A stretch of 64,000 bases of DNA from positions 62,001 to 126,000 of the forward strand of contig CASBPS010000121.1 in the NCBI GenBank assembly GCA_949126835.1. Reading direction: 5' to 3'. Below are positions 9,854 to 21,260 of the stretch, piece by piece (the stretch's first letter is position 1; the number at the start of each line of letters is the position of its first letter). The notes below the pieces were generated by a model that did not search any database, was not told the origin of the DNA, and was given only the letters and a program-made list of their open reading frames with translations. Source of the stretch: Anisus vortex (lineage: Eukaryota > Mollusca > Gastropoda > Planorbidae). The position numbers and the translations under genes are program-made.

Positions 9854-10548
9854 AGGCAACATTCTTCCACAGACATAATGCATTAAGTGACTATTATATT
9901 GTATAGATAAAGTAGTACAGATAATTATATTAATGTTACTGAGGTCATGACATCATCCGGGGCAGACCAACAATGTTAACGTGATCAACATTTTTCTCTA
10001 AGTCTAATAAGTTTAGGAACGGTATTTTTCTCTATTGACTATGAGTCCAGATGCGGTCTAGTGACTGAGCGGAAATAGGGGAGGAGTAGGTAGGTTCAAA
10101 AGGAAAAGCGGGAAGTGGGGAGGAGAGGCGTTAGTTCTCGGTTATGGTCTATTGACCACGGCTGGTCAGGAAGGGATTGTGGAGACAGTGGTGTCAAACA
10201 GGTGTCCATTTCCTGTTGAAGTAAGGAGGAAGGGGTGGGGAGATATCTCGGCGCACATTATACAAGTGGTGGGGGGAAGAGAGATTTTCTGCCAACAACG
10301 TAAGATGATATTTAGAAGTTAAAAAAAAGTTAAATGCAAAATTTTTTTTCAAATACAACTGCAAATAACTTAAACTATTCATCATCATCTTTGTCTGAAT
10401 TGATTAATGCTTAGATCGCCTACCTCCAACCGCCTTTCTCCTATCGCCCCCAAACTTGTCTATTCTGAAACCAGATTAACAGGCTTATTGCTTGTGAATC
10501 GAGATGATCCTTCTGGATTCAAATGTACACTTTTTTTATCAAGCCTAC
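9854..10548. other. Non-coding stretch 3' of R4 exon 7
   Basis: No exon with credible splice sites. The minus ORF 10194-10388 is low-complexity and unsupported. The zinc-finger exons expected downstream of exon 7 in a ZNF292/RLF gene were not found here. Confidence 0.35.
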
Positions 10549-12413
10549 CTTCAGTGGGTCACAGTTCTTTTTCACTTTCTTAGTGTTGCCTTGAGAAACG
10601 CTGTCTCCGTGCCGCTTAACAGTTTGTGATGAATCTGCCTTGTTGGAGTCTATTGAGCTATACCTTGTTCTCAAAGCCAGCACAGCCTTGAGGTTGGTTT
10701 GTTCTGCAATATTTGGAGTTCTCAAAAGCTTAAGATCAACATGGTTGCTGAAAGTGGAGGATTCCTGTGCACACTTCTGGGATATCCGCCCCATTCGCCC
10801 ACTCTTAAATGGACTAGATGAACTTATGGTAGAGCAGGTGCCTGTGTCAGAGAAAGTGGAAGAGTACAAATAATTCTTTAAACATATATTGTCATCGACT
10901 GCAATAAAGTTACTTGAACTTTCCAATTGCCCCTTACCTTTTTTCTCATTTTTTTTCTCCACACACACCGCTTTCTTTGTTGGCAAGTTGGTAAAGGACT
11001 TCATTTTAGATGGCCTCATTGCATTTGATACAAAGTCTGGAGATAAACTTATTTTCTTCCTGTAAATCCTTCTGGACTTCATTCTAGAAGTCATATCACA
11101 TTGAGTGTCTGAATTGTTCTTTTGGTTAATAATAAGAGTTTTCTCAGCAGTACCATCTTCAAGATCCGATGTAAACGGTGACCTCGCAGATTTGTCCAGC
11201 AAAGCGTTCCTATTTCTCTTGACAGTTTTAAAGGTTGCATTTGTCTTTTCTACCTTATGTTCCTCATTTTTTTCTATGGTTGTAACAAGGTTCGCCTCAG
11301 TTATGTTAGAACATTCTAAATCTGCTGCTGCCACAAGCCTTCCATCATAGTGCTCAATTTTTTTTAGCATAGGCCTAACCGATTTTGAATCCGGATCAAA
11401 CTCTGAAATGTCTGGAGACCTTCTCCTGCTTCTCTTTCTTCTTAATTCATTAGTGTTATCACTCCAGCAATCTGACTGAGACAAATATCTTTTCCTTTTT
11501 GAAAGCTGTGATTTCTTACTTCTGATTGCGGGCGGTGCTCTGTAATCACTTTCTCTGTCATCACTCACTACATAATCATCATCGTTTTGTCTAGCGCAAC
11601 CTCTAGATAGCATGTTTGCATCAGCCAAATATTGGGAATTGGTCTTCAATTGTAAAACATCTAAACTGTAGTCTTCTTCGCTTGAAGTGAACACTTTTGA
11701 TTTTCTCATTTTAGACGACTTTTGTCGGGATTTTAAAGACTTTTTTTTTCCTGACCTTTGCTCTGCATATCCTGCCCTAAAGCATTCTCACATCTGTTTT
11801 CAGCTTTCCTAGACCTATAATCTTCCTCTGAATTCTGAACATTTGTGGGCAAAAGAGATTCAAACAAGTTTGTGGGCTTATTAGAAGGGGTGATATTTTT
11901 CTTTCCATCTGCCAAATTGGTGGACAAAACAGAAACAGACTCTTGCTGCGTCCTCTGCTCAGCAATATTTATGTCTTCATGTAGTAACCTTCTGCACAGT
12001 GGCTGAATGTTCACAAATGAATTGTCCGCGTTCAGATAATCATGCCTCAACATATTCAGAAGTTTCTCTACCTCATAAAGTGTGTCAGGATTCACTTTAC
12101 CTGGCATGTGGTTTTTCTCCATGTCACATGTCTTACAGCACCCGCCTCCCTGGCCATAGAAGGTTTCAATTTTGGCAAAAGCTTGGTCAGAAGGTCTGAG
12201 AGCGAATGATGTCAGGGCGCAGATCCTGGCCACTTTTAGAGATGTGTGATGGCAGAGGCATGCGAGCTTGGCACAGACAGAGGCCAGGTCATTTATCCTA
12301 GCAACTACAGCAACTAAGTTGTCCTCTTTGATGCTAGTCTCCATCTGGACTTTGTCCACATTAATGGCGAAGATGCAGATGTCTACATACTGCTGGAGAT
12401 AGGTATCACCACA
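10549..12413 (-). CDS. R4 exon 7 (complete): ZNF292/RLF-like helical end plus basic linker
   Basis: This is the only full-length exon 7: 1865 bases from acceptor (TTTACAG|TGTGGTG) to donor (CTGAAG|GTAGGC). The first 115 or so codons are the end of the helical region (CGDTYLQQYVDICIFAIN.., then ATLYEVE-type helices and CRRLLHED). These align in order with the last pre-zinc-finger segment of ZNF292/RLF. The remaining 500 codons form a Lys/Arg/Ser-rich disordered linker with nuclear-localisation-like clusters (RRKRSRRRSPD, KKVKKN). A run of 9 T at about 11741-11749, against 7 in R2 and R3, shifts the frame by +2. Without it the exon would be exactly 621 codons. This may be decay or a homopolymer sequencing error. 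The linker after codon ~240 is absent from R1-R3, where exon 1 sequence replaces it. Confidence 0.65.
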
Positions 12414-12607
12414 CTGTAAAGAAAAATTCCTAAAATTTTCAAAACTGAATAATTCATTTAGACAACTATTTAAAAAAAAAGCAATTTTTAATTAATAATA
12501 AGACTTCATTAAATCATATTATACTGATTTACAATTACTCGTCCTGATAGCTTCTATCAATTTTTTTAATCCTAATGAGTTTAGCTAATGCTATCAAACC
12601 AACAAAC

Positions 12608-12748
12608 CTCTTCTCTTAGAACATCTATGAAGATAACTATTTGATCTGTTGACTTTAAGATTTTAGCCATTGACAACACACTCTCTATAAACGTGTTATG
12701 CTTTCTAACCTTTAGCAACTGCTGTGAAATCCACAGACGCAAAAGCTC
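12608..12748 (-). CDS. R4 exon 6, ZNF292/RLF-like
   Basis: 141 bases, phase 0/0, acceptor TATTCTCTTCTGCAG. It encodes ELLRLWISQQLLKVRKHN and two amphipathic helices. E-L-x-x-L/F-W matches the equivalent ZNF292/RLF helix. Confidence 0.65.
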
Positions 12749-12853
12749 CTGCAGAAGAGAATACAATCCTACACAGTCTATTACAATGCTTCCAAAATTT
12801 TAACAATTTCTGTACAATATTTTACAGTGCAGTTTTCTTGTAAATACTATTAA

Positions 12854-13227
12854 CAGGGTTCTCACATTTTTTTCTGAAAACAAATTCAAGGCTGTTTCCA
12901 GACTATTTCAAAGCTATAAGAACCAAATTCCAGGCTGCTGGAACACGTTGTTTGGAAAACGGTCACACGCCTCCTCCCTCTAAGTGACCGAAATATTGCG
13001 TGAATGAGGTATTAATCTAAGGCTTGGTCAGTGGGCGTTTATGACATATAAAAATGGGATTGGTGTTTTTTATCTGACCATGATTTTTATAATAAATTTA
13101 GATTTAGATAAATTTCCAGGCTGACATGCTATTTTTCCAGGCTAAAATGTCAATATTCTAGGTTGTCCAGGCCTTGATTTGTTTTTTTGAAACTTTTCCA
13201 GACTTTCCAGACTGTGTTAGAACCCTG
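12854..13227. mobile_element. 374-bp MITE in intron 5 (R4)
   Basis: Terminal inverted repeats CAGGGTTCTCACA and CAGGGTTCTAACACA, flanked by TATTAA on both sides. The empty site is seen in R1 (about 40637) and in the extra copy (about 6645). The termini look hAT-like, but the target duplication reads as 6 bp. No coding capacity. Confidence 0.8.
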
Positions 13228-13488
13228 TATTAAAAAAATTAAAACCAAATTTGTCTGTCCAAGAAAAGGGTGCGGCTTATACACATATAAATAAAAAATA
13301 GCTATTTTCCCTAGGTTCGGATATTAACTGAGATTGACGATGTAGGTTACCGAAACCAACATCACTGAAAAGACAAAGCTCATGAAATGGTGTGTATTAT
13401 AGGCCTATATTTGATTCATAATAATCAGTTATGAACAACAAAGGGCTGACTTGTGATATCTAAGATGAAGAACGTAATTTAAACTTAC

Positions 13489-13632
13489 CTTATTTGCCTC
13501 CATGTCTGAAGGTCCTATCCAGTTCTGCACCATAAAAGTTTGAGACATGACCGTACATAGTTGTCTATAGTGTTCAAATGTTTGCAGCTGCTTAATAATG
13601 TGGAGAGTATCTTGAATACTTAGCTTCTGACA
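13489..13632 (-). CDS. R4 exon 5, ZNF292/RLF-like
   Basis: 144 bases, phase 0/0, acceptor TTTGTTTTACAG and donor AAG|GTAAGT. It encodes CQKLSIQDTLHIIKQLQ, then HYRQLCTVMSQTFM and EANK; helical, with no catalytic motif. Confidence 0.65.
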
Positions 13633-13861
13633 CTGTAAAACAAAAAAGGGAGCTTTAAGCAGATGTATATCATAGCTGTATATTGTAAATGAACATAAAT
13701 CCTGCAGACAAAGTGTAACATAATTAAAATGTGTTTTATTGGAACATAACGGCAATGAAGAATATTTAACAAATTAAAGATTACAAAACAATATAACTAA
13801 TAAAACTGCACTAATACTTATTTAGAACTAGGCAGTGATTCAATTCAGAAATGTTATTTAC

Positions 13862-14064
13862 CTCTTCTTGAAGTTTATCTTCATGTCCTAATTTATACAA
13901 TAACAAAAGTTGTATTTTTCTAACGCTGAGATCTGTCTGCAGCTCTGGGTGAGCGAGACACCTGTTACAGAGATTGAGCGCGTACTCCTCACAATTCTCT
14001 TTCAACAACATCTCAACTCTGAGCTGTAATATGATTGGGTCTTCTTGTTCAATGTAAGAACACA
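13862..14064 (-). CDS. R4 exon 4, ZNF292/RLF-like
   Basis: 203 bases, entering in phase 1 and ending in phase 0. Contains ILQLRVEMLLKENCEEYALN, LCNRCLAHPE and YKLGHEDKLQEE. The spacing LR..xLLK....EEyAl.LC..C..HPE is the best single match to the helical region of ZNF292/RLF/ZNF654. Confidence 0.7.
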
Positions 14065-14399
14065 CTGAAAGATCAATCAAAACACAGCTAAAATTATGTC
14101 TCAATCAATGAAAAATAGTAACACGAGTTGTTTTTTTTAGAGGGTTTTAAATAATACTATCGTTAGTTATTTTTAATATTAATATCATTAGACATTTTTT
14201 TTAAATAATACCAACAGTGCTTTTTTTAAAAGCCTAACATTAAGAATAGATAATAATAATACAGTGCAATCCGCCTATCTTAAACTCGGTTAGCTCGCCA
14301 ACTCTATTAAGTCGACGTTTTTAAGTAGAACCGCCAAATGTAGTTTGTGTAATGCAATAATAGTTGCAGTGAGATCGGCTGCGTACATTTATTGCCCCA

Positions 14400-14980
14400 G
14401 GTAAAGGCAAAGGCTAGTAGGACTTGTTCTCAAGACTACCCAGATTGGATGACCTGACACAAGTTTTTGAGTAAAGTAAAGACGGCTGGGCATTGTGCTG
14501 GCCATGCAATCTCTTTAGTCCCTATTTTGCAGTGGCAGTGGCCACAGAAACTGGCACTATTCTGTATGGATCAGTTTGGTCCAACAAGTATCTTGATTAC
14601 TTTTTCTTTTAGTAATGTGTATTTGCAAGGGTGTAGGACTATTGATGTTCCCACTTTTAATAAGTTGCATGCTTATCCAGTTTGTATAAATATGCTGATC
14701 TATACCCTCTTCCCAGGCCCCCTTGTGATGTCACAGTCAGGTCGCAATGTGACTTTTTGCATCTCAGGTGTGTGCATGAAAAAGGATTCATACAATGTAT
14801 AATTGTTTGTAATCTCACTTTTATTTAGTTTGGTGATGTTCAGTGCTGTTTGTAATTTATTCCAAACAATAGTGTGGATTAAAGAAAAGCATTTTCCAAG
14901 GCCAATTACAATTTGCGATGCATTTAGTTAACTGTTTTGTGTGAATCCAGCATACATATTTCTTTTGTCACTTCACTTGT
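14400..14980 (+). other. Intron 3 segment with a conserved unrecognised ORF
   Basis: A plus-strand ORF (14467-14802, 111 codons, starting MSKVKTAGHCAGHAISL) is also open in R2 (31495-31839) and partly open in R1 (41836-42132). The R3 copy is shortened. I do not recognise the protein. Conservation may simply reflect recent duplication. The segment occurs a second time in R1 (45247-45430), which suggests a mobile or locally duplicated piece. Confidence 0.35.
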
Positions 14981-15127
14981 GAAGCCAGCTGGTCCAGCGG
15001 TTAGTTCACCGGACTGTCAACCCAAAACCAACTGACAGGTCGCGGGTTCTATCCATGCCACCGACGGATCCTTGTCACCCTGCAGGAGTTTTGGGCCTAG
15101 TGGACGTAATAATCTTCTATCTAGAAC
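14981..15127 (+). repeat. tRNA-derived SINE-like element (R4)
   Basis: GCTGGTCCAGCGGTTAGTTC (A-box-like) and GGTTCTATCC (B-box-like) are followed by a unique tail ending TCTATCTAGAAC. Equivalent copies lie at 23651, 32018 and 42427. Confidence 0.5.
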
Positions 15128-15150
15128 AGGGTTAGGGTTAGGGTTAGGGT
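15128..15150 (+). repeat. Interstitial telomeric repeat (R4)
   Basis: AGGGTT repeated three times plus AGGGT, sitting exactly between the SINE tail and a truncated gypsy protease tail. In R1 those two flanks are about 2 kb apart. Confidence 0.85.
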
Positions 15151-15312
15151 TTGATTGTGGGCAATATTCCCAATGTAGTTGGTACAAATAAGGCCGAAAT
15201 AGATGAGTGTGTTGAAAATAATTCATTTAAGAAGACAAAAGTAATGGAATCCTGTTGTAAATACTGCAAGAGGTTGGGGCCCACATTGAAATATTGTTGT
15301 GTGAAATGTATT
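15151..15312 (+). mobile_element. Gypsy-type protease/zinc-knuckle tail (R4)
   Basis: The segment begins inside a retroviral-type protease end (LIVGNIPNVV in R1) and continues through a CxxC..C knuckle-like motif. It is a 160-base remnant left by the deletion; the upstream gag-pro survives only in R1 (43250-44770). Confidence 0.6.
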
Positions 15313-15750
15313 CTTCTTCTTTGCTATTATCAACTACTAGTGTAGCATAGGCCATCAACAATCTCTTTCCATGTCCTCCTGTCTCTGACTATCTTATCTA
15401 ACTCCTTCCAAGTTCTCCCGATAACCTGCACATCCTTTTCTACTTCCCTCCGCCAGGTGTTCTTTCGTCTACCTTTTCGTCTCGCACCATGAGGAATCCA
15501 AGAAAGAGCTTGTCTAATCAAATTTGTCGTTGATTTCCTCAATGTGTGGCTTATTTATCTCCATATCCTTTTTTGTATGTCTTGTTCTACTGGAATTGGA
15601 ATATGTGCAGTCCTTTCCCATACAGTTGCATTTGTAATTTTGTCATACCATTTGATATCCATTATTCTACGTAGGTAGCCATTCAAAAAAGTTTGTAGTT
15701 TGTTCAAATCATGAACATAATGAAGGTTTATGGAGCCACAAGTTTGATAG
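15313..15750 (-). mobile_element. Non-LTR retrotransposon, RT C-terminal end (R4)
   Basis: The minus frame ending at 15330 reads R..LSWIPHGARRKGRRKNTW.R.VEKD, the WNPQGKRKRGRP.NTWRR-type C-terminus of RTE/CR1-like LINE polymerases. Upstream remnants (LQTF..CLR.I..I.W) continue to about 15750 with frameshifts. 5' truncated. Confidence 0.75.
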
Positions 15751-15860
15751 ACGTCATTGGAACAAAGGTAAATATAATTTTGTGAATGTAGAAAGATGAA
15801 ATTTAGATTTGCCGTGGAGAGATTTTATTATGAAACATATAAAATATAAAATATTTTAAC

Positions 15861-16084
15861 CTTCTTCCCTATCAGCATCTTCCACATAACCCCCCATGAT
15901 CTTGGCTAACGTCGGGTCGGTCCATGGGCTCTCTGTCAGTGATTCCAAAAACCTGAATCTCAGGAAGTCAAAGGGAATAAGCTTGGTTTGAAGAGTGGTC
16001 AATAAGATCGAAAAATTATCTTTCACTGAGCTGTCCTCTTCTAGCTTTTGCCACTGAATGTTTAACAATGATTTCGCACATTGC
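15861..16084 (-). CDS. R4 exon 3, ZNF292/RLF-like
   Basis: 224 bases, entering phase 2 and leaving phase 1. It encodes RQCAKSLLNIQWQKLEED, then LRFRFLESLTESPWTDPTLA. The W.(D/N)P.L motif corresponds to the VWKNPVL segment of ZNF292. Confidence 0.7.
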
Positions 16085-16279
16085 CTATGAGGAAAAAAAA
16101 ACAACAAGAAGTTGCATTAAACAACTAAAAAAATAAGTGCTAAATTAATCAATCTCTTTAATGTTTTACCAATTTTTTTTAAGCGAGTTAAGCAAAAAAT
16201 ATATAATTAAATAATTATGACATCACCCCTTAAAAGAATATATGTTTAATTTTTTTTTTGTAATATATTGTAATATATT

Positions 16280-16280
<1 letters not shown>

Positions 16281-16373
<93 letters not shown>

Positions 16374-16380
16374 ATTATAT
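16281..16380. repeat. (TA)n microsatellite, intron 2 of R4
   Basis: Nearly pure TA repeat. The same site holds the LTR retrotransposon in R2. Confidence 0.9.
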
Positions 16381-16638
16381 TTAATCATGCTGTAATAACA
16401 ATATAATTAGCTTGTCAACAAAACTATTCTTTTTTTTTTGTGGGCACTACAATTTTTATTGAATTCAAACTAATATATTTGTGATATGATCTAAAATAAA
16501 TGAGAAAAACTTTTAAAATCCATTTATTTTACTAAGAACATTTAGAAAAGGCATATAAAGGAATCTATAAAGAACTACAGTACTTTACATTAGTGCAGCT
16601 ATACCTGCAAAATTGAACTTTAAAAACAAATTAAATAC

Positions 16639-16778
16639 CTAAAGAGCTTGAAAAAAAGCTCTGACAATGCGGGAACTGGCTTTAAGTATTGAAGTTGTTC
16701 TGCAAAATGGGCTCCTATGAGCCGCAATCCTGTTATCACATTGTTGCATTCTGCACATCCTGCTACTTTATCAATAGC
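16639..16778 (-). CDS. R4 exon 2, ZNF292/RLF-like
   Basis: 140 bases, phase 0 in and 2 out. It encodes AIDKVAGCAECNNVITGLRL, GAHFAEQLQYLKPVPALSEL and FFKLF. One Cys of the other copies is Phe here. Joins exon 1 or exon 7/1 upstream in phase 0. Confidence 0.6.
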
Positions 16779-17384
16779 CTGTAAGCAGTAAAAAAAAACA
16801 CAATTATAATAATACATTAAAAAGTTAAAAATATAGAGGTGAATTATACCATCATTAAACCATAATCTTATAAAGTCTATTTAGGACTGGTAAATTCGAG
16901 TTCACACATTACAGTGGCCTACAATAGGGGGTGAGTCTAATGGCTAATTGGTGCTTGTGATTTGGGTCTAAGAAGAAGGGGGAAGAGTGAGCAGAATGTG
17001 TTCCATTACATAAAGTATAATAGTAATATATAATACAAATCTTTCTGAAGAATGCATGTTACACTCTTGCATATGGCAGCCACAGAAGATAAAATGTCTC
17101 CTGTGCATATGGACCTATATTTAAACTAAGCTGAAAAATATTTCTCAATGTGAAAACAGCGAAGCGAGCAACAAACAACGTGTTCAAAATATATTAAATC
17201 TTGTTGGTTAAATGTATGGACAAAATGTAAAACTTCTAAAACAATGCATAATTTTTATATTATGTTGATAAAGTTAGTCCATCTGGCATCATGCATGTGA
17301 AGTGTAAAGCAGCATTCACGATTATATGTGGCATAGGCAAATAGAGGATAGTGTGACAATCACAAGGTACAGCTGCTTTAACTT

Positions 17385-18190
17385 ATCTTATACATTACAG
17401 ACGCTCCTTCTATAAAGAAGATTATTACGTCCTACGCTCATCCGTGGTCCGAGTCTAGTCTTGCAAATGTATTAATGTTTTAAATGATGTTAAGTTACTG
17501 GTTTTTCTGGTCTGTTCAGGCAACCCAGTCCATTTCAATCTCATTGTCACTATATCTTATACATTACAGACGCTCCTTCTATAAAGAAGATTATTGCGTC
17601 CTACGCTCATCCTAGTCTTGCATTTTTTTAAATGTTTTATATAATGTTAGGTTAGTGTTTTTTTCTGGTTTGTTCAGGCAACCCATTCCATGCCCGAATG
17701 CCACTCGGGAAGAAAGAGTACTTATATGCATTTGTTTTCGCATAAGAAACAAGGAAAGTGGTTTGTTTTTATGTTTATCTGAGCTTTGCAACAGGTTGTT
17801 ATTGCGTTGGATTTCTAAATTCGAGTTTAATGTCTATGTATTTTTACTAGTTTACTCTTTGCTCTTCTGTCCTCCAGCGTTTCTAGGTTAAGCGATTTGA
17901 CTGATGGTGTAACTCTAGTCAGTTGGGAATATTCACTAGTTATAAACCTTGCAGCTCTTTTTTTTAATTTGTTCTAATTTTTATTATGGTTTCCTTAGTT
18001 GATGGGTCCTATATGCATATTTTAGTAGGCTATAGGCCTAACTAATGTGAGATAGCATTTTAGTTTTATATTCTAATTACATTTGTAAAAGTTCCTTTTT
18101 ATGAATCCTAAGGTTTTGTTTGATTTTTTTATTACTTCATTAATATGAGGGTTCCAAGATAACTTATCATTTATTATTATTCCCAGATAC
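17385..18190 (-). mobile_element. CR1/Jockey-like LINE 3' end (R4)
   Basis: Minus-frame remnants read L.RRAARF-like start, then NAYKYSFFPSGIRAWNGLP, the standard end of CR1/Jockey-clade reverse transcriptases (SFFPRTIRDWNSLP). The tail segment (ATTACAGACGCTCCTTCTAT) occurs twice in a row at 17395 and 17560. Confidence 0.7.
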
Positions 18191-19036
18191 TTATTAATCA
18201 ACATCTACACTATTATCCACTATCTATACATCCATGTCTGTTACTAGTCTCTACCTAACTCTAACACGAATGGACACCTCGATAGCTAGATCTACACTCT
18301 ATCTAACATACGCTATTCAACTCTACACCCTGTCCGCTCAATACTCTGGACCATCCCTCTCTAGAGAACTAATACTATACGTTCTCTAATTAATTAAAAT
18401 GTCACCAATGGAAAAAGACAAAGGTAAGCCAGGTAGGAATGAATCTAGGTTATAACAACAAAACGTGGTGGGCTGTTGAACAAATTTTAATATTTCCACT
18501 CAAGACCTAAATTTTAACTTTCCCTATAGGCTATTACAGCATTTCTCCATCAAAAGTCAGCTACTTCTGAAGACCAGAAGATGTTAATTTGTTTACCTTT
18601 TTTTGCAAATTACCATGTAATGTTGTTTATGATTAGTTATGATTAGTCTACACGTTGTAGGCCTACGATAATAATAATGATATATTATGTTTTCTTTTGT
18701 CAAATATTGGTATCGTATTTCTATTTGTTCTTATGATATAATGCTTGAATATGATGGAAATTTATCGCATCATTAATGACATATATCTTTCTTTATTTCT
18801 ATAGAAGAACAAAATTAATTAATGAATTAAAATCATTTTTTTTACCCTTGGGGATATAGATGTAACGTAAAAGTATAATTAACTCTCTTGGTTTTGTTTG
18901 TTATCTTTCCTTTTGTAACTCGTGGTTACTGCTGACGTTCCGACCTTCCACTGTACGGTTTGCAAACGTGCATTACGAGCAAGGATAGGCCTACTAATTA
19001 ATTATACTAATTAGCCATATGAAAACTCATCCTAGA
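18191..19036. other. Intron 1 filler (R4)
   Basis: No coding or recognised repeat. About 200 bases at 18805-19010 are missing from the otherwise equivalent R3 sequence at 27418, an indel between copies. Confidence 0.4.
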
Positions 19037-19450
19037 GCCGGTGTCATGACAACTCGTCTACAGACACTTCGTCACAGAAAGTAGGTCGACCGACAATACG
19101 TCTACCGCGACAACTGGTCTAACGATACTTCGTCTACCAACACTTGGTCTAATGCGACAGTTAGTCTACCGACACTTCGTCTAATGCGACATTTCATCTA
19201 CCAGACAATTCGTCTACCACGACAGTTCGTCTACCGACACTTCGTCTTCCACGATAGTTCGTCTACCAGACGATTCGTCGACAACGACAGTTCGTCTACC
19301 GACGTTTCGTCTACCGCGACATTTCGTCTACCGGACGATTCGTCTACGCGACAGTTCGTCTACTGGACAATTCGTCTACTGGACAATATGTCTACCGCGA
19401 CAGTTCGTTTAACCAAAACAGTCTACGCCTACTGACAATTTATCTGACAA
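19037..19450. repeat. Minisatellite, unit GACANTTCGTCTACC (R4)
   Basis: About 25 imperfect tandem copies of a 15-16 base unit (CGACAGTTCGTCTACC and variants). An apparent ORF through it is a product of the repeat. It is shared with R3 and deleted in R2. Confidence 0.85.
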
Positions 19451-20177
19451 CTCTTTATCAACCGATATTTTGCAACCAAACGACAATTAATGTTCGTCTA
19501 ACGAAAAATAAAATAGGAATTCCATCACTTCGCCTCTTCAAATTTGGTCTATCAATAGTTGGTACATAATTGAATTCAATTACTGTCTCTTGCTAGTACA
19601 ACGATTATTAATGGTACCGGCAATGACACTATTTATATGATTTTATAATTTGGTCTACAGAAGTTCTACTGTGCTATGTTTGATTTATTGACAATTTTAT
19701 TTTTTACACTAGGGTTTTTATCTATTGTCTATTCTAGATCTACGAAATAATACGATGTGATATTTAGTAATTTGAAATAGTCCATTTTGCTCATAATGTG
19801 ATTTTATTATGACTTAAGTGCATTATCTTTTATAAACTTATTGATGTCCTGTCTGTGAGCTGTACTGAGTCAAGGTTACAGTGAAGTTACTTTACGGTGA
19901 GCTGGTTCTGAAAAGATGTACACCCCTGCATACAACTAGATAGGCCTACACCCATCGTGATGATATAAAATTATTGTTTGATCCAAGCAATACTGCTGAG
20001 TGCAGGACAATTAGGTAGCCCTATCCAGATTAAGATTTTGCGTTTAATTAGCGACAATTCTAACTCTTGACATCGTCATCATGTTACAATGATTATAATC
20101 TGAACTGCTATTAAAAGGTACTATTATAATAATTAGTCTACTACCTGTATTAAACATGGACAACATTTAGCACTTAC
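19451..20177. other. Intron 1 stretch next to exon 7/1 (R4/R3 boundary)
   Basis: Non-coding, shared by all copies. In R1 it survives at 60190-60987 and is interrupted there by a solo LTR. Confidence 0.5.
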
Positions 20178-21071
20178 CTTGCAAGCTTTATTGCAATAAA
20201 CAGATGAAAGGAGACTTGTATCCGCTGATTCATTGTGGAATTTTTCGGACGAATCTGTTAATTCTGCGATTAATTCATTAAATTCCAGTGTGTGTTGAAT
20301 GGGCCGTATTTCTAGAATATCTGAACTGTAGTCTTCTTCGCTTGAAGTGAACACTTTTGATTTTCTCATTTTAAACGACTTTTTGCGGGATTTTAAAGAC
20401 TTTTTTTCCTGACCTTTGCTCTGCATATCCTGCCCTGAAGCATTCTCACATCTGCTTTCAGCTTTCCTAGACCTATAATCTTCCTCTGAATTCTGAACAT
20501 TTGTGGGCAAAAGAGATTCAAACAAGTTTGTGGGCTAATTGGAAGTGGTGATATTTTTCTTTCCATCTGCCAAATTTTTTGGCAAAACAGAAACAGACTC
20601 TTGCTGCGTCCTCTGCTCAGCAATATTTAAGTCTTCATGTAGTAACCTTCTGCACAGTGTCTGAATGTTAACAAATGAATTGTCCGCGTTCAGATAATCA
20701 GGCCTCAACATATTCAGAAGTCTCTCTACCTCATAAAGTGTGGCAGGGTTCACTTTCCCTGGCTCTTGGTTTTTCTCCATGTCACATGTCTTACAGCACC
20801 CGCCTCCCTGGCCATAGAAGGTCCCAATTTTGGCAAAAGATTGGTCAGAAGGCCTGAGGGCGAATGATGTCAGGGCGCAGATCCTGGCCACTTTTAGGGA
20901 TATGTGATGGCAGAGGCAAGCGAGCTTGGCACAGACAGAGGCCAGGTTATTTATCCTAGCAACTACAGCAACTAAGTTGTCCTCTTTGATGCTAGTCTCC
21001 ATCTGGACTTTGTCCACATTAATGGCGAAGATGCAGATGTCTACATACTGCTGGAGATAGGTATCACCACA
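20178..21071 (-). pseudogene. R3 fused exon 7/1, with TAG stop
   Basis: 894 bases (298 codons) from the exon 7 acceptor to the exon 1 donor. The first 250 or so codons are exon 7; after EEDYSSDILEIRPIQHT the frame runs into former exon 1 (LEFNELIAELTDSSEKFHNE through YCNKACK). At 20535-20537 a Lys codon has become TAG. The original exon 1 ATG is CTG. The junction lies near 20318. Confidence 0.7.
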
Positions 21072-21260
21072 CTGTAAAGAAAAATTCCTAAAATTATCAA
21101 AACTGAATAATTCATTTAGACAACTATTTAAAAAAAGCAATTTTTAATTAATAATAAGACTTCATTAAATCATATACTGATTTACAATTACTCGTCCTGA
21201 TAGCTTATATCAATTTTCTTAATCCTAATGAGTTTGGCTAATGCTATCAAACCAACAAAC

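Larger units (their letters stand above)
11665..20318 (-). repeat. Tandem unit R4 (3'-most copy, 8.65 kb)
   Basis: A head-to-tail copy of the exon 2-7 block, bounded on the right by the 7/1 fusion inside the R3 exon at about 20318. It shares the intron MITE, SINE, telomeric repeat, LINE pieces and minisatellite with R3. Confidence 0.85.

Noticed and set aside
10549..11660. C2H2 zinc fingers in R4 exon 7
   Set aside because: No C..C....H..H spacing found; the region is a basic disordered linker, so the fingers must lie elsewhere or be lost.
12581..12850. Longer exon 6 starting upstream at the open frame or ATG-like MYSLLQ
   Set aside because: Upstream in-frame TAA in R1-R4 and phase 0 both require the TTCTCTTCTGCAG acceptor giving the 141-base exon.
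15128..15150. Chromosome end or telomere-adjacent location
   Set aside because: Only 23 bases, internal, and repeated at the same junction in three copies; interstitial.
19184..19435. 83-codon ORF in R4 (and the R3 equivalent) as a repeat protein
   Set aside because: It is a translation of the 15-16-base minisatellite.
19037..19450. CRISPR-like array
   Set aside because: Animal DNA, no spacers between units, no cas genes; an ordinary tandem repeat.
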